Source: CAZQRP01 sp964596125 (GTDB lineage: Bacteria > Chloroflexota > Dehalococcoidia > GIF9 > UBA5629). Taken from it: 64,000 nt of DNA. Location: the NCBI GenBank assembly GCA_964596125.1, contig CAZQRP010000001.1, forward strand, positions 62,001 through 126,000, written 5' to 3'. How positions within the stretch are numbered: position 1 is the first letter of the stretch; each line of letters starts with the position of its first letter. Made by a program: the position numbers and the translations under genes. The notes under the pieces were generated by a model. It ran no database searches. It worked only from the letters and a program-made list of their open reading frames with translations, and was not told the DNA's origin. Shown one piece after another: positions 25,770-33,484 of this stretch.

Positions 25770-26798
25770 TTGTTTAAAAACATCAAAGGAAATCTAAAAT
25801 GGTGGTGGATTATCGTCGCGCTGTCAGTGATGGTAGCTCTGTTAGCTAGCTGTGCAGGTCCAGCAGGTCCACCAGGTCCAGCAGGTCCAGCAGGTCCACC
25901 AGGTACTGCTGTATCATGTTCTAAATGTCATAATGATACTACTGTGGTTCTAGCAAAACAGATACAGGCAGCAAATTCGGTTCATATGACAGGTAGCGCC
26001 TTTGAAAGAAGTCAGAAAGATTGTGCTATATGTCATACGAATGAAGGCTTCAATGAGCGTATTGCAGCAGGTAAAATGGAAATTGCTGGAGACATAAAAG
26101 ATCCGACACCGCCAAATTGTCGTACCTGTCATAAGATCCATAGCACTTTTACTGAGAATGATTTTGCCCTGAGAACCAGTGATCCGGTGAAGATACAGCT
26201 TACCGGAGATACCGTGGACCTGGGTAAAGGCAATATATGTGCAAGTTGCCATCAGCCGAGATGGGCTGAGAAAGTACCACAGGTAGGTGGTGCTGATATT
26301 GAGATAAAATCGATCAGATTTGGTCCGCACCACGGTGTCCAGTCCACAATGGTCGCTGGAGTAGCAGCATACGGTGAAAAATTTACCGGATCCAGCGTCC
26401 ATTATAAAGCAGTAAAAGACGGCTGCACGACATGCCATATGGCGAATGCCTATGGAAACCAAGCCGGTGGTCATACATTGAACATGGCATATGACTATCA
26501 TGGCCACGAGCTAGATAATGTGGCAGGTTGTTTATCGTGTCATGAGGGAATTAAAAATTTTGACCGCAACGGGCTTCAAACGGATGTCAAAGCGTTAGCT
26601 GAAGAGCTGAAAAAACTTCTAATTGCTAAAGGCATAATGAATCCGGAGGATGGACTAGCTAAGCCAGGGAAATACCCTTCCGGCCTAGTTGGGGCTTTTT
26701 GGAACTATAAGTTAGTTGAGGATGATGGAAGCCATGGAGTTCATAATCCTCAATTTACAAAAGCAATACTTAAAGCTGCCATAGACGCAGCAAAATAG
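25770..26798 (+). CDS. Hexaheme lipoprotein cytochrome with collagen-like linker
   Basis: The N-terminus has a membrane signal ending in the lipobox LLASC, so the mature protein is lipid-anchored. Right after it comes a collagen-like run GPAGPPGPAGPAGPPG (encoded by near-repeated GGTCCAGCA/GGTCCACCA units at 25857-25904). Six CXXCH motifs follow (CSKCH, CAICH, CRTCH, CASCH, CTTCH, CLSCH) with further histidines. The C-terminal ~75 residues are helical and heme-free. I take TTG 25770 as start because AAGGAGG at 25758-25764 is then 5 bases away; GTG 25764 overlaps it. It could be a surface electron carrier or a terminal reductase; this is not decidable. Confidence 0.85.
   Translation: MFKNIKGNLKWWWIIVALSVMVALLASCAGPAGPPGPAGPAGPPGTAVSCSKCHNDTTVVLAKQIQAANSVHMTGSAFERSQKDCAICHTNEGFNERIAAGKMEIAGDIKDPTPPNCRTCHKIHSTFTENDFALRTSDPVKIQLTGDTVDLGKGNICASCHQPRWAEKVPQVGGADIEIKSIRFGPHHGVQSTMVAGVAAYGEKFTGSSVHYKAVKDGCTTCHMANAYGNQAGGHTLNMAYDYHGHELDNVAGCLSCHEGIKNFDRNGLQTDVKALAEELKKLLIAKGIMNPEDGLAKPGKYPSGLVGAFWNYKLVEDDGSHGVHNPQFTKAILKAAIDAAK
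25857..25904 (+). repeat. Short tandem GGTCCA(G/C)CA units encoding Gly-Pro-X repeats
   Basis: About five nine-base units encode the collagen-like linker of the hexaheme lipoprotein. The near-identical codons suggest expansion by slippage, so the number of repeats may differ between strains. Confidence 0.7.
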
Positions 26799-26853
26799 CG
26801 ACCTTCAGGAGTTTGCCAATAGCATTTACGCAGCTTGGGTGTAGACAAGTATC

Positions 26854-26888
26854 AAAAGGAAGGCTAATACTTTATTAGCCTTCCTTTT
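26854..26888 (+). terminator. Strong rho-independent terminator of the cytochrome cluster
   Basis: A perfect 16-bp stem (26854-26869 with 26873-26888) closes a 3-base loop and ends in TTTTT. It lies 56 bases after the hexaheme lipoprotein stop and separates the cytochrome genes from the ccm operon. Confidence 0.9.
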
Positions 26889-27100
26889 TCGTGCTATACC
26901 TTATGATATAACAGCTATTATGAAATTACTGAGGTACTTTCATATTTTTATATACTTAATACTTATGAAAACTATTAAGTATTGTTTTGAATAAGGTGAA
27001 AAACGAGTTAAAATATGACTAAAGTGTTAAAATCATTGTTAAAATGCATCAAAGAAAACGGGGTAGCCGTAGATAAAATCAAGGTCTGGGAGTATAAACA

Positions 27101-27490
27101 TTGTTAAAGAAGAGAAAGTTTCTTATCGGCGGTATCATTGTATTTGTTGCCATAAGTTACCTGGGCTATGCAGGTTTTCAGGGATCTACAACCTATTATT
27201 ATACGGTAAGCGAACTTTTGGAGCTGGGAAAATCAATATATGGCGTAAATGTACGTGTTAATGGAGATGTTACAGATGGCTCTGTGAAACAAGAGCCGGG
27301 CTCTTTTAAACTAAGGTTTACCATTAACGATGAAGAGAATACCCTTCCAGTAGTATATCAGGGAGTCGTCCCCGATGCCTTCAAGGCTGGCAGTGAAGTT
27401 GTCGTTGAAGGTCATATCGATTCGGCTGGTGTTTTTCAAGCAAGCACTATTATGACAAAATGCCCTTCCAAGTATGAGCCCGAGAAGTGA
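27101..27490 (+). CDS. ccmE: Cytochrome c maturation protein CcmE, CXXXY type
   Basis: CcmE is the membrane-anchored heme chaperone of System I cytochrome c maturation. The 129-residue protein has one N-terminal membrane helix and an OB-fold domain (YYYTVSELLELG, VRVNGDV, VVYQGVVPDAFKAGSEVVVEG). The heme-attachment site is Cys121-Pro-Ser-Lys-Tyr125, the CXXXY form known from archaea and some anaerobic bacteria in place of HXXXY. Translation begins at TTG. It is the first gene of the ccm operon. The 27015-27107 stretch just before can encode 30 residues overlapping the start, but has no good ribosome site. Confidence 0.9.
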   Translation: MLKKRKFLIGGIIVFVAISYLGYAGFQGSTTYYYTVSELLELGKSIYGVNVRVNGDVTDGSVKQEPGSFKLRFTINDEENTLPVVYQGVVPDAFKAGSEVVVEGHIDSAGVFQASTIMTKCPSKYEPEK

Positions 27491-27513
27491 AGTTGTAGTA
27501 TGGGAAATAACCT

Positions 27514-29487
27514 ATGGCTGATATAGGCTATGTTACTCTGTTTCTGGCGCTTGTGGCATCTATTTATTCGGCTATAACTTTCGTAATCGGCGCCAGAATA
27601 AAACATGCTCCACTGATTGATAGCGCCAGAAATGGACTCATTACGGTCTTTGGGCTTGTTTCGATATCGTTACTTATCCTAATCTATGACTTGGTTACCC
27701 ATAACTTTCAGATGGAATATGTGGCCTCATACACCAGTAGAGATACTCCCTTACATTACCTCCTAAGTGCTTTATGGGCGGGTAACGACGGTTCACTGCT
27801 CTTTTGGGGATGGCTGTTATCTGTTTTTGCTGTAGTGGTGGTGCTGCAAAAGCACTATAAAAACAGGGATCTTGTGCCTTATGCATGTTCTATTATTATA
27901 GTTAATATCGCTTTCTTTCTCATTCTGCTGCTTTTTGTTTCAATGCCTTTTAGCAGACTGTCCTCTACTCCGGCTGATGGGATGGGGCTTAATCCCCTGC
28001 TCGAGAATTGGGGAATGGTGTTTCACCCACCGCTTGTGCTAGCTGGCTATGTTGGTTTTACAGTTCCCTTTTCTTTTGCTATAGCCGCCCTATTGACCAG
28101 GAGTCTCAATAACGACTGGTTGATAACTGTAAGAAGATGGGTGCTCCTATCTTGGCTTCTCCTCGGTGCTGGCAATATTATCGGCGCTTGGTGGGCATAT
28201 GTAGAGTTGGGCTGGGGGGGCTATTGGGCATGGGATCCTGTAGAAAATGCAGGCTTAATGCCTTGGCTGATAGCAACTGCCTTCCTTCATTCTACAATAA
28301 TACAAAGAAAGAGGAGTATGTTTAAGGTATGGAATATGATGCTGATTATAATAGCATTTAGCCTGGTGCTTTTTGGCACTTTCCTGACCAGGAGTGGTGT
28401 AGTTTCCTCTGTCCATACATTTAGTGAGTCCACACTTGGGACGCTTATTTTAATCTTTGTTAGTCTCACCCTGTTTGGTTCGTTAGGTTTATTGTACTAT
28501 CGTTACGAAGAGGTAAAAAGTAGTACTGATATAGAGTCTATCATATCTAAAGAAAGCACCTTTTTTCTGAATAACCTTCTCCTCGTTTGCGCTACTGCGT
28601 TTATTTTGATTGGTACTATTTTCCCTTCGATATCTAAGGCGATAGGCGGTGTTACGATTAGTGTTGAAGCCTCCTTTTTTAACAAGGTGAACGGACCTAT
28701 CTTTCTGGCTATTATTCTCCTTGTTGGAATTTGTACTCTCATAGGTTGGCAACGAGCATCCATCAAGAATTTTATTCGTAAATTGTTCTGGCCACTGGGA
28801 CTCACTCTGATTTTGGAGATAGGACTTTTTTACCTGGGAATACGAGAGTGGTATGCCCTTATCGCCTTTTTCTTGTGCGGACTAGTTCTCTTCAGTATAC
28901 TCTATCAATGGTTCCATGAGATAAGAGCCAGCCGTCGGGCTAAGGCTGAGAACTATTTAAAGGTGTTGTGGGACTTGATTTACATTAGTAGATCGCACTA
29001 TGGCAGTTACATAGTTCATATTGCTATCGTCCTTATCGCTGTAGGGGTTATTGGCTCATCCTTTTATAATACAGAAAAGGAAGCTACACTTAAGCCAGGC
29101 GATTCTATGATAATTAAGGGCTATACTCTCACTTATGAGGGCATAGACCATCATGAAACCCAAAGCACACTGGTAACTGCGGCTACAATATCTGTCTTTC
29201 ATGGGGGAAAACTGATAGATAAATTGACGCCAGAAAAATATTTTCACAGGAACCACGAACAGCCAGTGACCGAAGTGGCGATACATACCAGTCTTATTGA
29301 AGACCTGTATGTAATCCTAGTTAAATGGGATGAGAGTGGTTTGACTGCTTTTAAAGTGTTGGTCAATCCAATGGTCAATTGGATATGGATTGGAGGTGGA
29401 GTCCTTGTACTGGGCGGATTAATTGTCTTTTGGCCCAGCAGACACAAATTGCTGGGCACCGAACAACCAACACCTAAGAGGAAGTAG
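27514..29487 (+). CDS. ccmF: Cytochrome c heme lyase subunit CcmF
   Basis: CcmF takes heme from CcmE and attaches it to apocytochromes. The 657-residue polytopic protein has the tryptophan-rich WWD domain (WGGYWAWDPVENAGLMPWL, from about residue 234), conserved histidines flanking it (HYLLSALWAGNDGS, FHPPLVLAGY), and a C-terminal periplasmic domain near 535-625 before the final helix. Length equals the family norm. It follows ccmE by 23 bases. CcmG and CcmH, the thioredoxin-like and apocytochrome-binding partners in E. coli, are not in the window. Confidence 0.94.
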   Translation: MADIGYVTLFLALVASIYSAITFVIGARIKHAPLIDSARNGLITVFGLVSISLLILIYDLVTHNFQMEYVASYTSRDTPLHYLLSALWAGNDGSLLFWGWLLSVFAVVVVLQKHYKNRDLVPYACSIIIVNIAFFLILLLFVSMPFSRLSSTPADGMGLNPLLENWGMVFHPPLVLAGYVGFTVPFSFAIAALLTRSLNNDWLITVRRWVLLSWLLLGAGNIIGAWWAYVELGWGGYWAWDPVENAGLMPWLIATAFLHSTIIQRKRSMFKVWNMMLIIIAFSLVLFGTFLTRSGVVSSVHTFSESTLGTLILIFVSLTLFGSLGLLYYRYEEVKSSTDIESIISKESTFFLNNLLLVCATAFILIGTIFPSISKAIGGVTISVEASFFNKVNGPIFLAIILLVGICTLIGWQRASIKNFIRKLFWPLGLTLILEIGLFYLGIREWYALIAFFLCGLVLFSILYQWFHEIRASRRAKAENYLKVLWDLIYISRSHYGSYIVHIAIVLIAVGVIGSSFYNTEKEATLKPGDSMIIKGYTLTYEGIDHHETQSTLVTAATISVFHGGKLIDKLTPEKYFHRNHEQPVTEVAIHTSLIEDLYVILVKWDESGLTAFKVLVNPMVNWIWIGGGVLVLGGLIVFWPSRHKLLGTEQPTPKRK

Positions 29488-29593
29488 AGAAAGTACGGTC
29501 AAATATGTTGTGTAAGTTAAAGCAAAGGTATAAGGTTAGAGAAGATACGATTGTCGTAAAAAGGGTGAGAGAACTAACAAGGAGCGGCCTTAA

Positions 29594-29902
29594 TTGACTA
29601 TATTTATTGCCCTGGTTTTGGCACTATTGACCTTTGTTTTCATTGCTTATCCATTATTGAAAAAAGAAGCACCTTCTCCTGAAGACAAGAAATTGCTGCA
29701 ATCCAATTCTAAGCGAGGAGGACCAAATTCTATAATTGCAGAAATAGATGACGGAATAGACGAGGAACTGGAACGTCAGATTCGAGGGCTGCGTCGAGGG
29801 AAAGGTCGGTTCTGCTTAAAATGTGGAGCAAGGTGTCAGGTCGATGATCTTTTCTGTTCTCGCTGTGGTGCAGGCCTGAATCGAGGAGAACATGTTGATT
29901 AG
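29594..29902 (+). CDS. Membrane-anchored zinc-ribbon protein in the ccm operon (CcmI-N-like)
   Basis: A 102-residue protein with an N-terminal membrane helix (IFIALVLALLTFVFIAYPLL), a charged middle and a C-terminal double-CXXC zinc ribbon (CLKCGARC and CSRCGAGL). The N-terminus resembles that of CcmI, the ccm-specific scaffold. Translation starts at TTG and overlaps the next gene by 11 bases. In a ccm operon without CcmH, such a protein could take over apocytochrome handling; this is speculation. The ribbon is cytoplasmic or external depending on topology, which I cannot settle. Confidence 0.65.
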   Translation: MTIFIALVLALLTFVFIAYPLLKKEAPSPEDKKLLQSNSKRGGPNSIIAEIDDGIDEELERQIRGLRRGKGRFCLKCGARCQVDDLFCSRCGAGLNRGEHVD

Positions 29903-31064
29903 GCTTATTGCTCTACTGATGGTTATGCTGATCCTAAGCCCGTTCGCGTCCACATTTGCGGATGCATCGAGCGGTGGTGTAATCGAAGGTAGGGTAGTAA
30001 ATGGAACTGAAGAAGGCAGTAGCATGGCTGGCCTGGACATTAGCTTGGATATATTTATGAATGACAAACAGATAGATTCAATCACTGCCAAAACTGATGA
30101 CGAAGGTGGCTTTGTGTTTGATAATTTATCGATTGAACAAGAATACCTCTACCAGGTAACGCTTATTTTCCAGCAGGCAGAATACTTCAGTGAGCCATTT
30201 ACCTTTGATGAAACGGGGTTAACCAAGTCAGTCGAAGTCATTGTATATGATGCGACTAGCAGTGACGAAGTAATCAGGATACTAACGGGACATATTGTTG
30301 TGTATGTTGAACAGGGCAGTCTTACCTTAAAGGAATATTATGTTTTTGTTAATGAGGCTGATCGGACGTATATTGGATCAAGCGACATTACTAACGAACT
30401 AAATCGGGAGACATTACGATTTCCACTACCCAATGAGGCAACCGAAGTACATTTCACAGCCGGTTTGAATGAACGTTTTACAAAGCGCAGCAATGATGGT
30501 TTTGTTGATACAATACCGGTTCGACCTGGGACTAGGGAAATAGCCTATTCCTACAATATTAATTATAGTTCAAGGTCGTATGCTTTTTCCCGAAAAATAA
30601 ATTATCCTATGTCCGACATCCATTTTTTGGTTCAGGGGGAAGGGGTAAAAGTTGAGAGCAACCAACTCAACATAGAACAGCCTCTAATTATAGATGGCAA
30701 TAGTTTTATACATTATTCGGGTGAGTATTTTGCTCCGGGTACCATTCTGACGGCGGAGATAACCAATTTACCTGGAGATAACAACCAAGAGAGTGTGTTG
30801 TGGGTAGCTATAACATTGGCAGCACTTACCGGTGGTTTTGGCTTTATCTATGTGCTGAGAAAGAAAAAAGCTCAGTCAACTAGGTCTGGGAGTAATGATC
30901 CTGATCTAAGGAGAAAAAGATTACTTGCTGAGATAGCTAATCTAGATGATGACTTTGAGGACAATAAAATCACTGAAGAGTATTATCGAAGCCTTCGAGC
31001 CGAGAAGAAGGCGCAATTGATCACATTAATTGATAGCCAAAAAGAACAACATGGAAATCGATAA
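29892..31064 (+). CDS. Secreted/membrane protein with carboxypeptidase-regulatory-like domain, ccm operon
   Basis: The 390-residue protein has an N-terminal signal ending near FADASS, a beta-sandwich segment (GGVIEGRVVNGTEEGS to about residue 115) like peptidase regulatory domains, a second beta-rich region (~120-300), one membrane helix (~303-323, SVLWVAITLAALTGGFGFIYVL), and a cytoplasmic charged tail with RKRLLAEIANLDDDFEDNKITEEYY, a helical hairpin also seen in CcmI/CcmH-associated proteins. It overlaps both neighbours (zinc-ribbon protein, ccmA), so it is co-translated with cytochrome maturation genes. I do not recognise a named family. Confidence 0.6.
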   Translation: MLIRLIALLMVMLILSPFASTFADASSGGVIEGRVVNGTEEGSSMAGLDISLDIFMNDKQIDSITAKTDDEGGFVFDNLSIEQEYLYQVTLIFQQAEYFSEPFTFDETGLTKSVEVIVYDATSSDEVIRILTGHIVVYVEQGSLTLKEYYVFVNEADRTYIGSSDITNELNRETLRFPLPNEATEVHFTAGLNERFTKRSNDGFVDTIPVRPGTREIAYSYNINYSSRSYAFSRKINYPMSDIHFLVQGEGVKVESNQLNIEQPLIIDGNSFIHYSGEYFAPGTILTAEITNLPGDNNQESVLWVAITLAALTGGFGFIYVLRKKKAQSTRSGSNDPDLRRKRLLAEIANLDDDFEDNKITEEYYRSLRAEKKAQLITLIDSQKEQHGNR

Positions 31065-31801
31065 TGGATAGTTCTACCTCTGTTTATCAGGCTTGTGTGT
31101 TAGGGTTCAAGGGGCTTACCAAGTCGTTCGGCAATCAAGTTGCGTTAAAAGGGGTAAACCTTGATGTAGCGCGAGGAGAATCTGTGGTAATCTTGGGACC
31201 CAATGGGGCCGGTAAAACAACTTTAATTAAGATACTGGCCACTATTATGAAGCCTACTTCAGGTGAGGTTCTGATTGATGGACTGTACCTTAAAGATAAT
31301 GCTGAGGAAATCCGGCGCAAGATTGGGGTAGTTACCCACCAGACTTTCCTTTATAGTAATTTAACTGCCTATGAAAACCTGGAATTCTACAGCCGCATGT
31401 ATGACGTGCCCCGACGCAACGAGCGAATCCAAGAGGTAGTAAATCTGGTTGGGATGACATCTCGTCTTCACGATCGGGTGGGTACTCTTTCCCGAGGTAT
31501 GCAACAGAGGCTATCCATCGCTCGGTCTCTTCTTCATAAGCCAACAATAATGCTCTTGGATGAGCCGGAAACGGGATTAGACCAGCAGGCTATTATAATG
31601 CTCTGGGAGGCATTGCAAAAAGAGGCGGAGGGAAAACGGGCTATTATTTTTGTCACCCACAGTTTGGAGCGAGGACTCGAAATAGGCGATCGTATATTAA
31701 TTCTGACTAAGGGGCAAGTTACCTATAACATGTTACGGCATGACCTGGACTTGGCGGGATTGAAGGACGTCTACCGGCGTAGCACTGAGACAATAGCATG
31801 A
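31064..31801 (+). CDS. ccmA: Heme exporter ATP-binding protein CcmA
   Basis: A 245-residue ABC ATPase with Walker A (GPNGAGKTT, 45-53), signature LSRGMQQRLSIARSLL, and Walker B (IMLLDEPETGLD). CcmA powers release of heme-loaded CcmE from CcmC with CcmB. The ATG overlaps the preceding stop (TAATG) and the ccmB start overlaps its own stop (ATGA). By sequence alone it could be a generic ABC-2 ATPase; adjacency to ccmB and ccmC makes CcmA the best call. Confidence 0.9.
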   Translation: MDSSTSVYQACVLGFKGLTKSFGNQVALKGVNLDVARGESVVILGPNGAGKTTLIKILATIMKPTSGEVLIDGLYLKDNAEEIRRKIGVVTHQTFLYSNLTAYENLEFYSRMYDVPRRNERIQEVVNLVGMTSRLHDRVGTLSRGMQQRLSIARSLLHKPTIMLLDEPETGLDQQAIIMLWEALQKEAEGKRAIIFVTHSLERGLEIGDRILILTKGQVTYNMLRHDLDLAGLKDVYRRSTETIA

Positions 31802-32469
31802 CATTCTGGCGCAAGGTAATAACCATCACCTGGAAGGATATCCTTACCGAGATACGGACGAGGGAGATCATCGTTTCAGTACTGGTTTTTGCTCTCCTGG
31901 CTCTGGTAATTTTCAGTTTTGCTTTTGGAAGTGGAGAAGAGAGCACAAAATTGGTTGCCCCAGCCATTTTATGGGTAACTTTCGCCTTTGCCGGAGTATT
32001 AAGTCTCAACCGATCCTTTATCTTGGAGAAGGAGGAGGGCTGTATTGAAGGACTAATGGTCTGTCCTGTCAGTCGAGAGGCAATCTATATTGGTAAAATG
32101 TTGGGAAGTTTGCTTTTTATGTTGATTATCGAAGCAATAGCACTGCTTGCCTTCGCTGTGTTTTTTAATCTCCTTATTCTATCACTAAAGCTTGTCGTCA
32201 TTATAGTTTTAGCTACGTTTGGATTTGTCTCAGTCGGCACCCTGTTTGCGGCACTTTCAGTTAATACCAGGGCAAGGGAAATGGTGCTGCCTATCCTGTT
32301 TCTTCCAATGGTTGTTCCCGTAATCATCTCCGCTGTAAAGGCTTCAGGATTGGCACTTTCAGGTAAAGATTGGAGTGCCCTGTCTTCTTGGCTTCAAATA
32401 ATAAGTGCATTTGATGTCATTTTTTTTGTGGTTTCGTTCTTAATCTTTACATACGTAATTGAAGAATAG
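31798..32469 (+). CDS. ccmB: Heme exporter membrane protein CcmB
   Basis: A 223-residue protein with six membrane spans. The N-terminus (KDILTEIRTREIIVSVLVFALLALVIFSFAF) and the segment LWVTFAFAGVLSLNRSF with EEGCIEGLMVCPVSREAIYIGK are standard CcmB features. It forms the permease part of the CcmABC complex. It overlaps ccmA by 4 bases and is 9 bases before ccmC. Confidence 0.93.
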   Translation: MTFWRKVITITWKDILTEIRTREIIVSVLVFALLALVIFSFAFGSGEESTKLVAPAILWVTFAFAGVLSLNRSFILEKEEGCIEGLMVCPVSREAIYIGKMLGSLLFMLIIEAIALLAFAVFFNLLILSLKLVVIIVLATFGFVSVGTLFAALSVNTRAREMVLPILFLPMVVPVIISAVKASGLALSGKDWSALSSWLQIISAFDVIFFVVSFLIFTYVIEE

Positions 32470-32478
32470 GGGTGAAAT

Positions 32479-33153
32479 ATGAAAGGAAGGCATTTATTTA
32501 TAAGCTCGTTACTTGGATTGAGTTTCAGTCTTGTCATCGGAGGCCTCTACCTGATATTCCTCTATGTTCCCACTGAGGAAACCATGGGAATAGTACAGCG
32601 GATATTCTATTTCCACGTACCTGTAGCATGGATTACTTTCCTGGCCTTCTTTGTAATATTCCTATGTAGTATCATGTACCTTTGGAAGCGGCATAGCAAA
32701 TGGGACATCGTTGCCAGCTCTTCAGCTGAGGTAGGAATTCTTTTCGGTACTCTAACACTAGTTACGGGCTCTATTTGGGCCAAGCCTATATGGGGAGTAT
32801 GGTGGACTTGGGAACCCAGGTTAACAACAGCTCTTATTCTCTGGTTCATCTATATAGCTTATCATATTGTTCGCTCCTTCGCCGGAGATGAATATCGGGC
32901 TGCCAGATTTTCAGCGATAGTAGGTATTGTGGGGTTCATAGATGTTCCTATATGTTTTATAGCTATTACCTTATGGCGAACGCAGCACCCAGGTCCTGTT
33001 ATCTTTGAGGGTGGGTTGGTTCCTTCCATGCTATTTACCCTGTTAGTTTGCGTTGCAGCTTTCACTACTTTATACATTATTCTCTTAATTGAACTAGTTG
33101 CAATGAGGAATCATGAGATTGAAATAAAAAGCTTACAGGAACTATACAATTAA
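32479..33153 (+). CDS. ccmC: Heme exporter protein CcmC
   Basis: CcmC presents heme to CcmE on the outer side of the membrane. The 224-residue, six-span protein has the WWD motif (WGVWWTWEPRLTTALILW, from about residue 105) with the flanking heme-ligand histidines (FYFHVPVAWITF and RTQHPGP). It follows ccmB by 9 bases with GGGGTGA as ribosome site. Confidence 0.94.
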   Translation: MKGRHLFISSLLGLSFSLVIGGLYLIFLYVPTEETMGIVQRIFYFHVPVAWITFLAFFVIFLCSIMYLWKRHSKWDIVASSSAEVGILFGTLTLVTGSIWAKPIWGVWWTWEPRLTTALILWFIYIAYHIVRSFAGDEYRAARFSAIVGIVGFIDVPICFIAITLWRTQHPGPVIFEGGLVPSMLFTLLVCVAAFTTLYIILLIELVAMRNHEIEIKSLQELYN

Positions 33154-33178
33154 TCGAACAACTGAGGAGGTAGTAAAA

Positions 33179-33328
33179 ATGGAAAATAGCGTGTATCTAT
33201 TTGCTACTTTTGCAATAATTTGGGCGTTGGTTTTCGGTTATGTACTTATTTTGTATAACAGACAGAGAAGATTACGACGGGAAATCGACACGCTAAAACA
33301 AGCACTTAAACGAAAAGAAGCGGAGTAG
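33179..33328 (+). CDS. ccmD: CcmD-like small membrane protein
   Basis: A 49-residue gene. It has one N-terminal membrane helix (VYLFATFAIIWALVFGYVLIL) followed by a basic helix (YNRQRRLRREIDTLKQALKRK), exactly the build of CcmD, which stabilises the CcmABC-CcmE complex. The ribosome site GAGGAGG at 33165-33171 is 7 bases before the ATG. It follows ccmC by 25 bases and ends the ccm operon. Confidence 0.85.
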   Translation: MENSVYLFATFAIIWALVFGYVLILYNRQRRLRREIDTLKQALKRKEAE

Positions 33329-33484
33329 TAATGGGGTAGGATCTTTGTCAGAAAGGCATAGATACAAAGCGATCCATCATACATCAACACTTAAGCTGTT
33401 ACAATACGGGGTCAATAGAATACGGTTTTGGTGGCATTTTCTTTTCCCAAACAGCAGACGCATGTTGCCCCTAGGAATATATTA

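Noticed and set aside
27015..27107. 30-codon leader peptide before ccmE
   Set aside because: The frame overlaps the ccmE start and has no good ribosome site, attenuator or regulatory codon run, so chance is likely.
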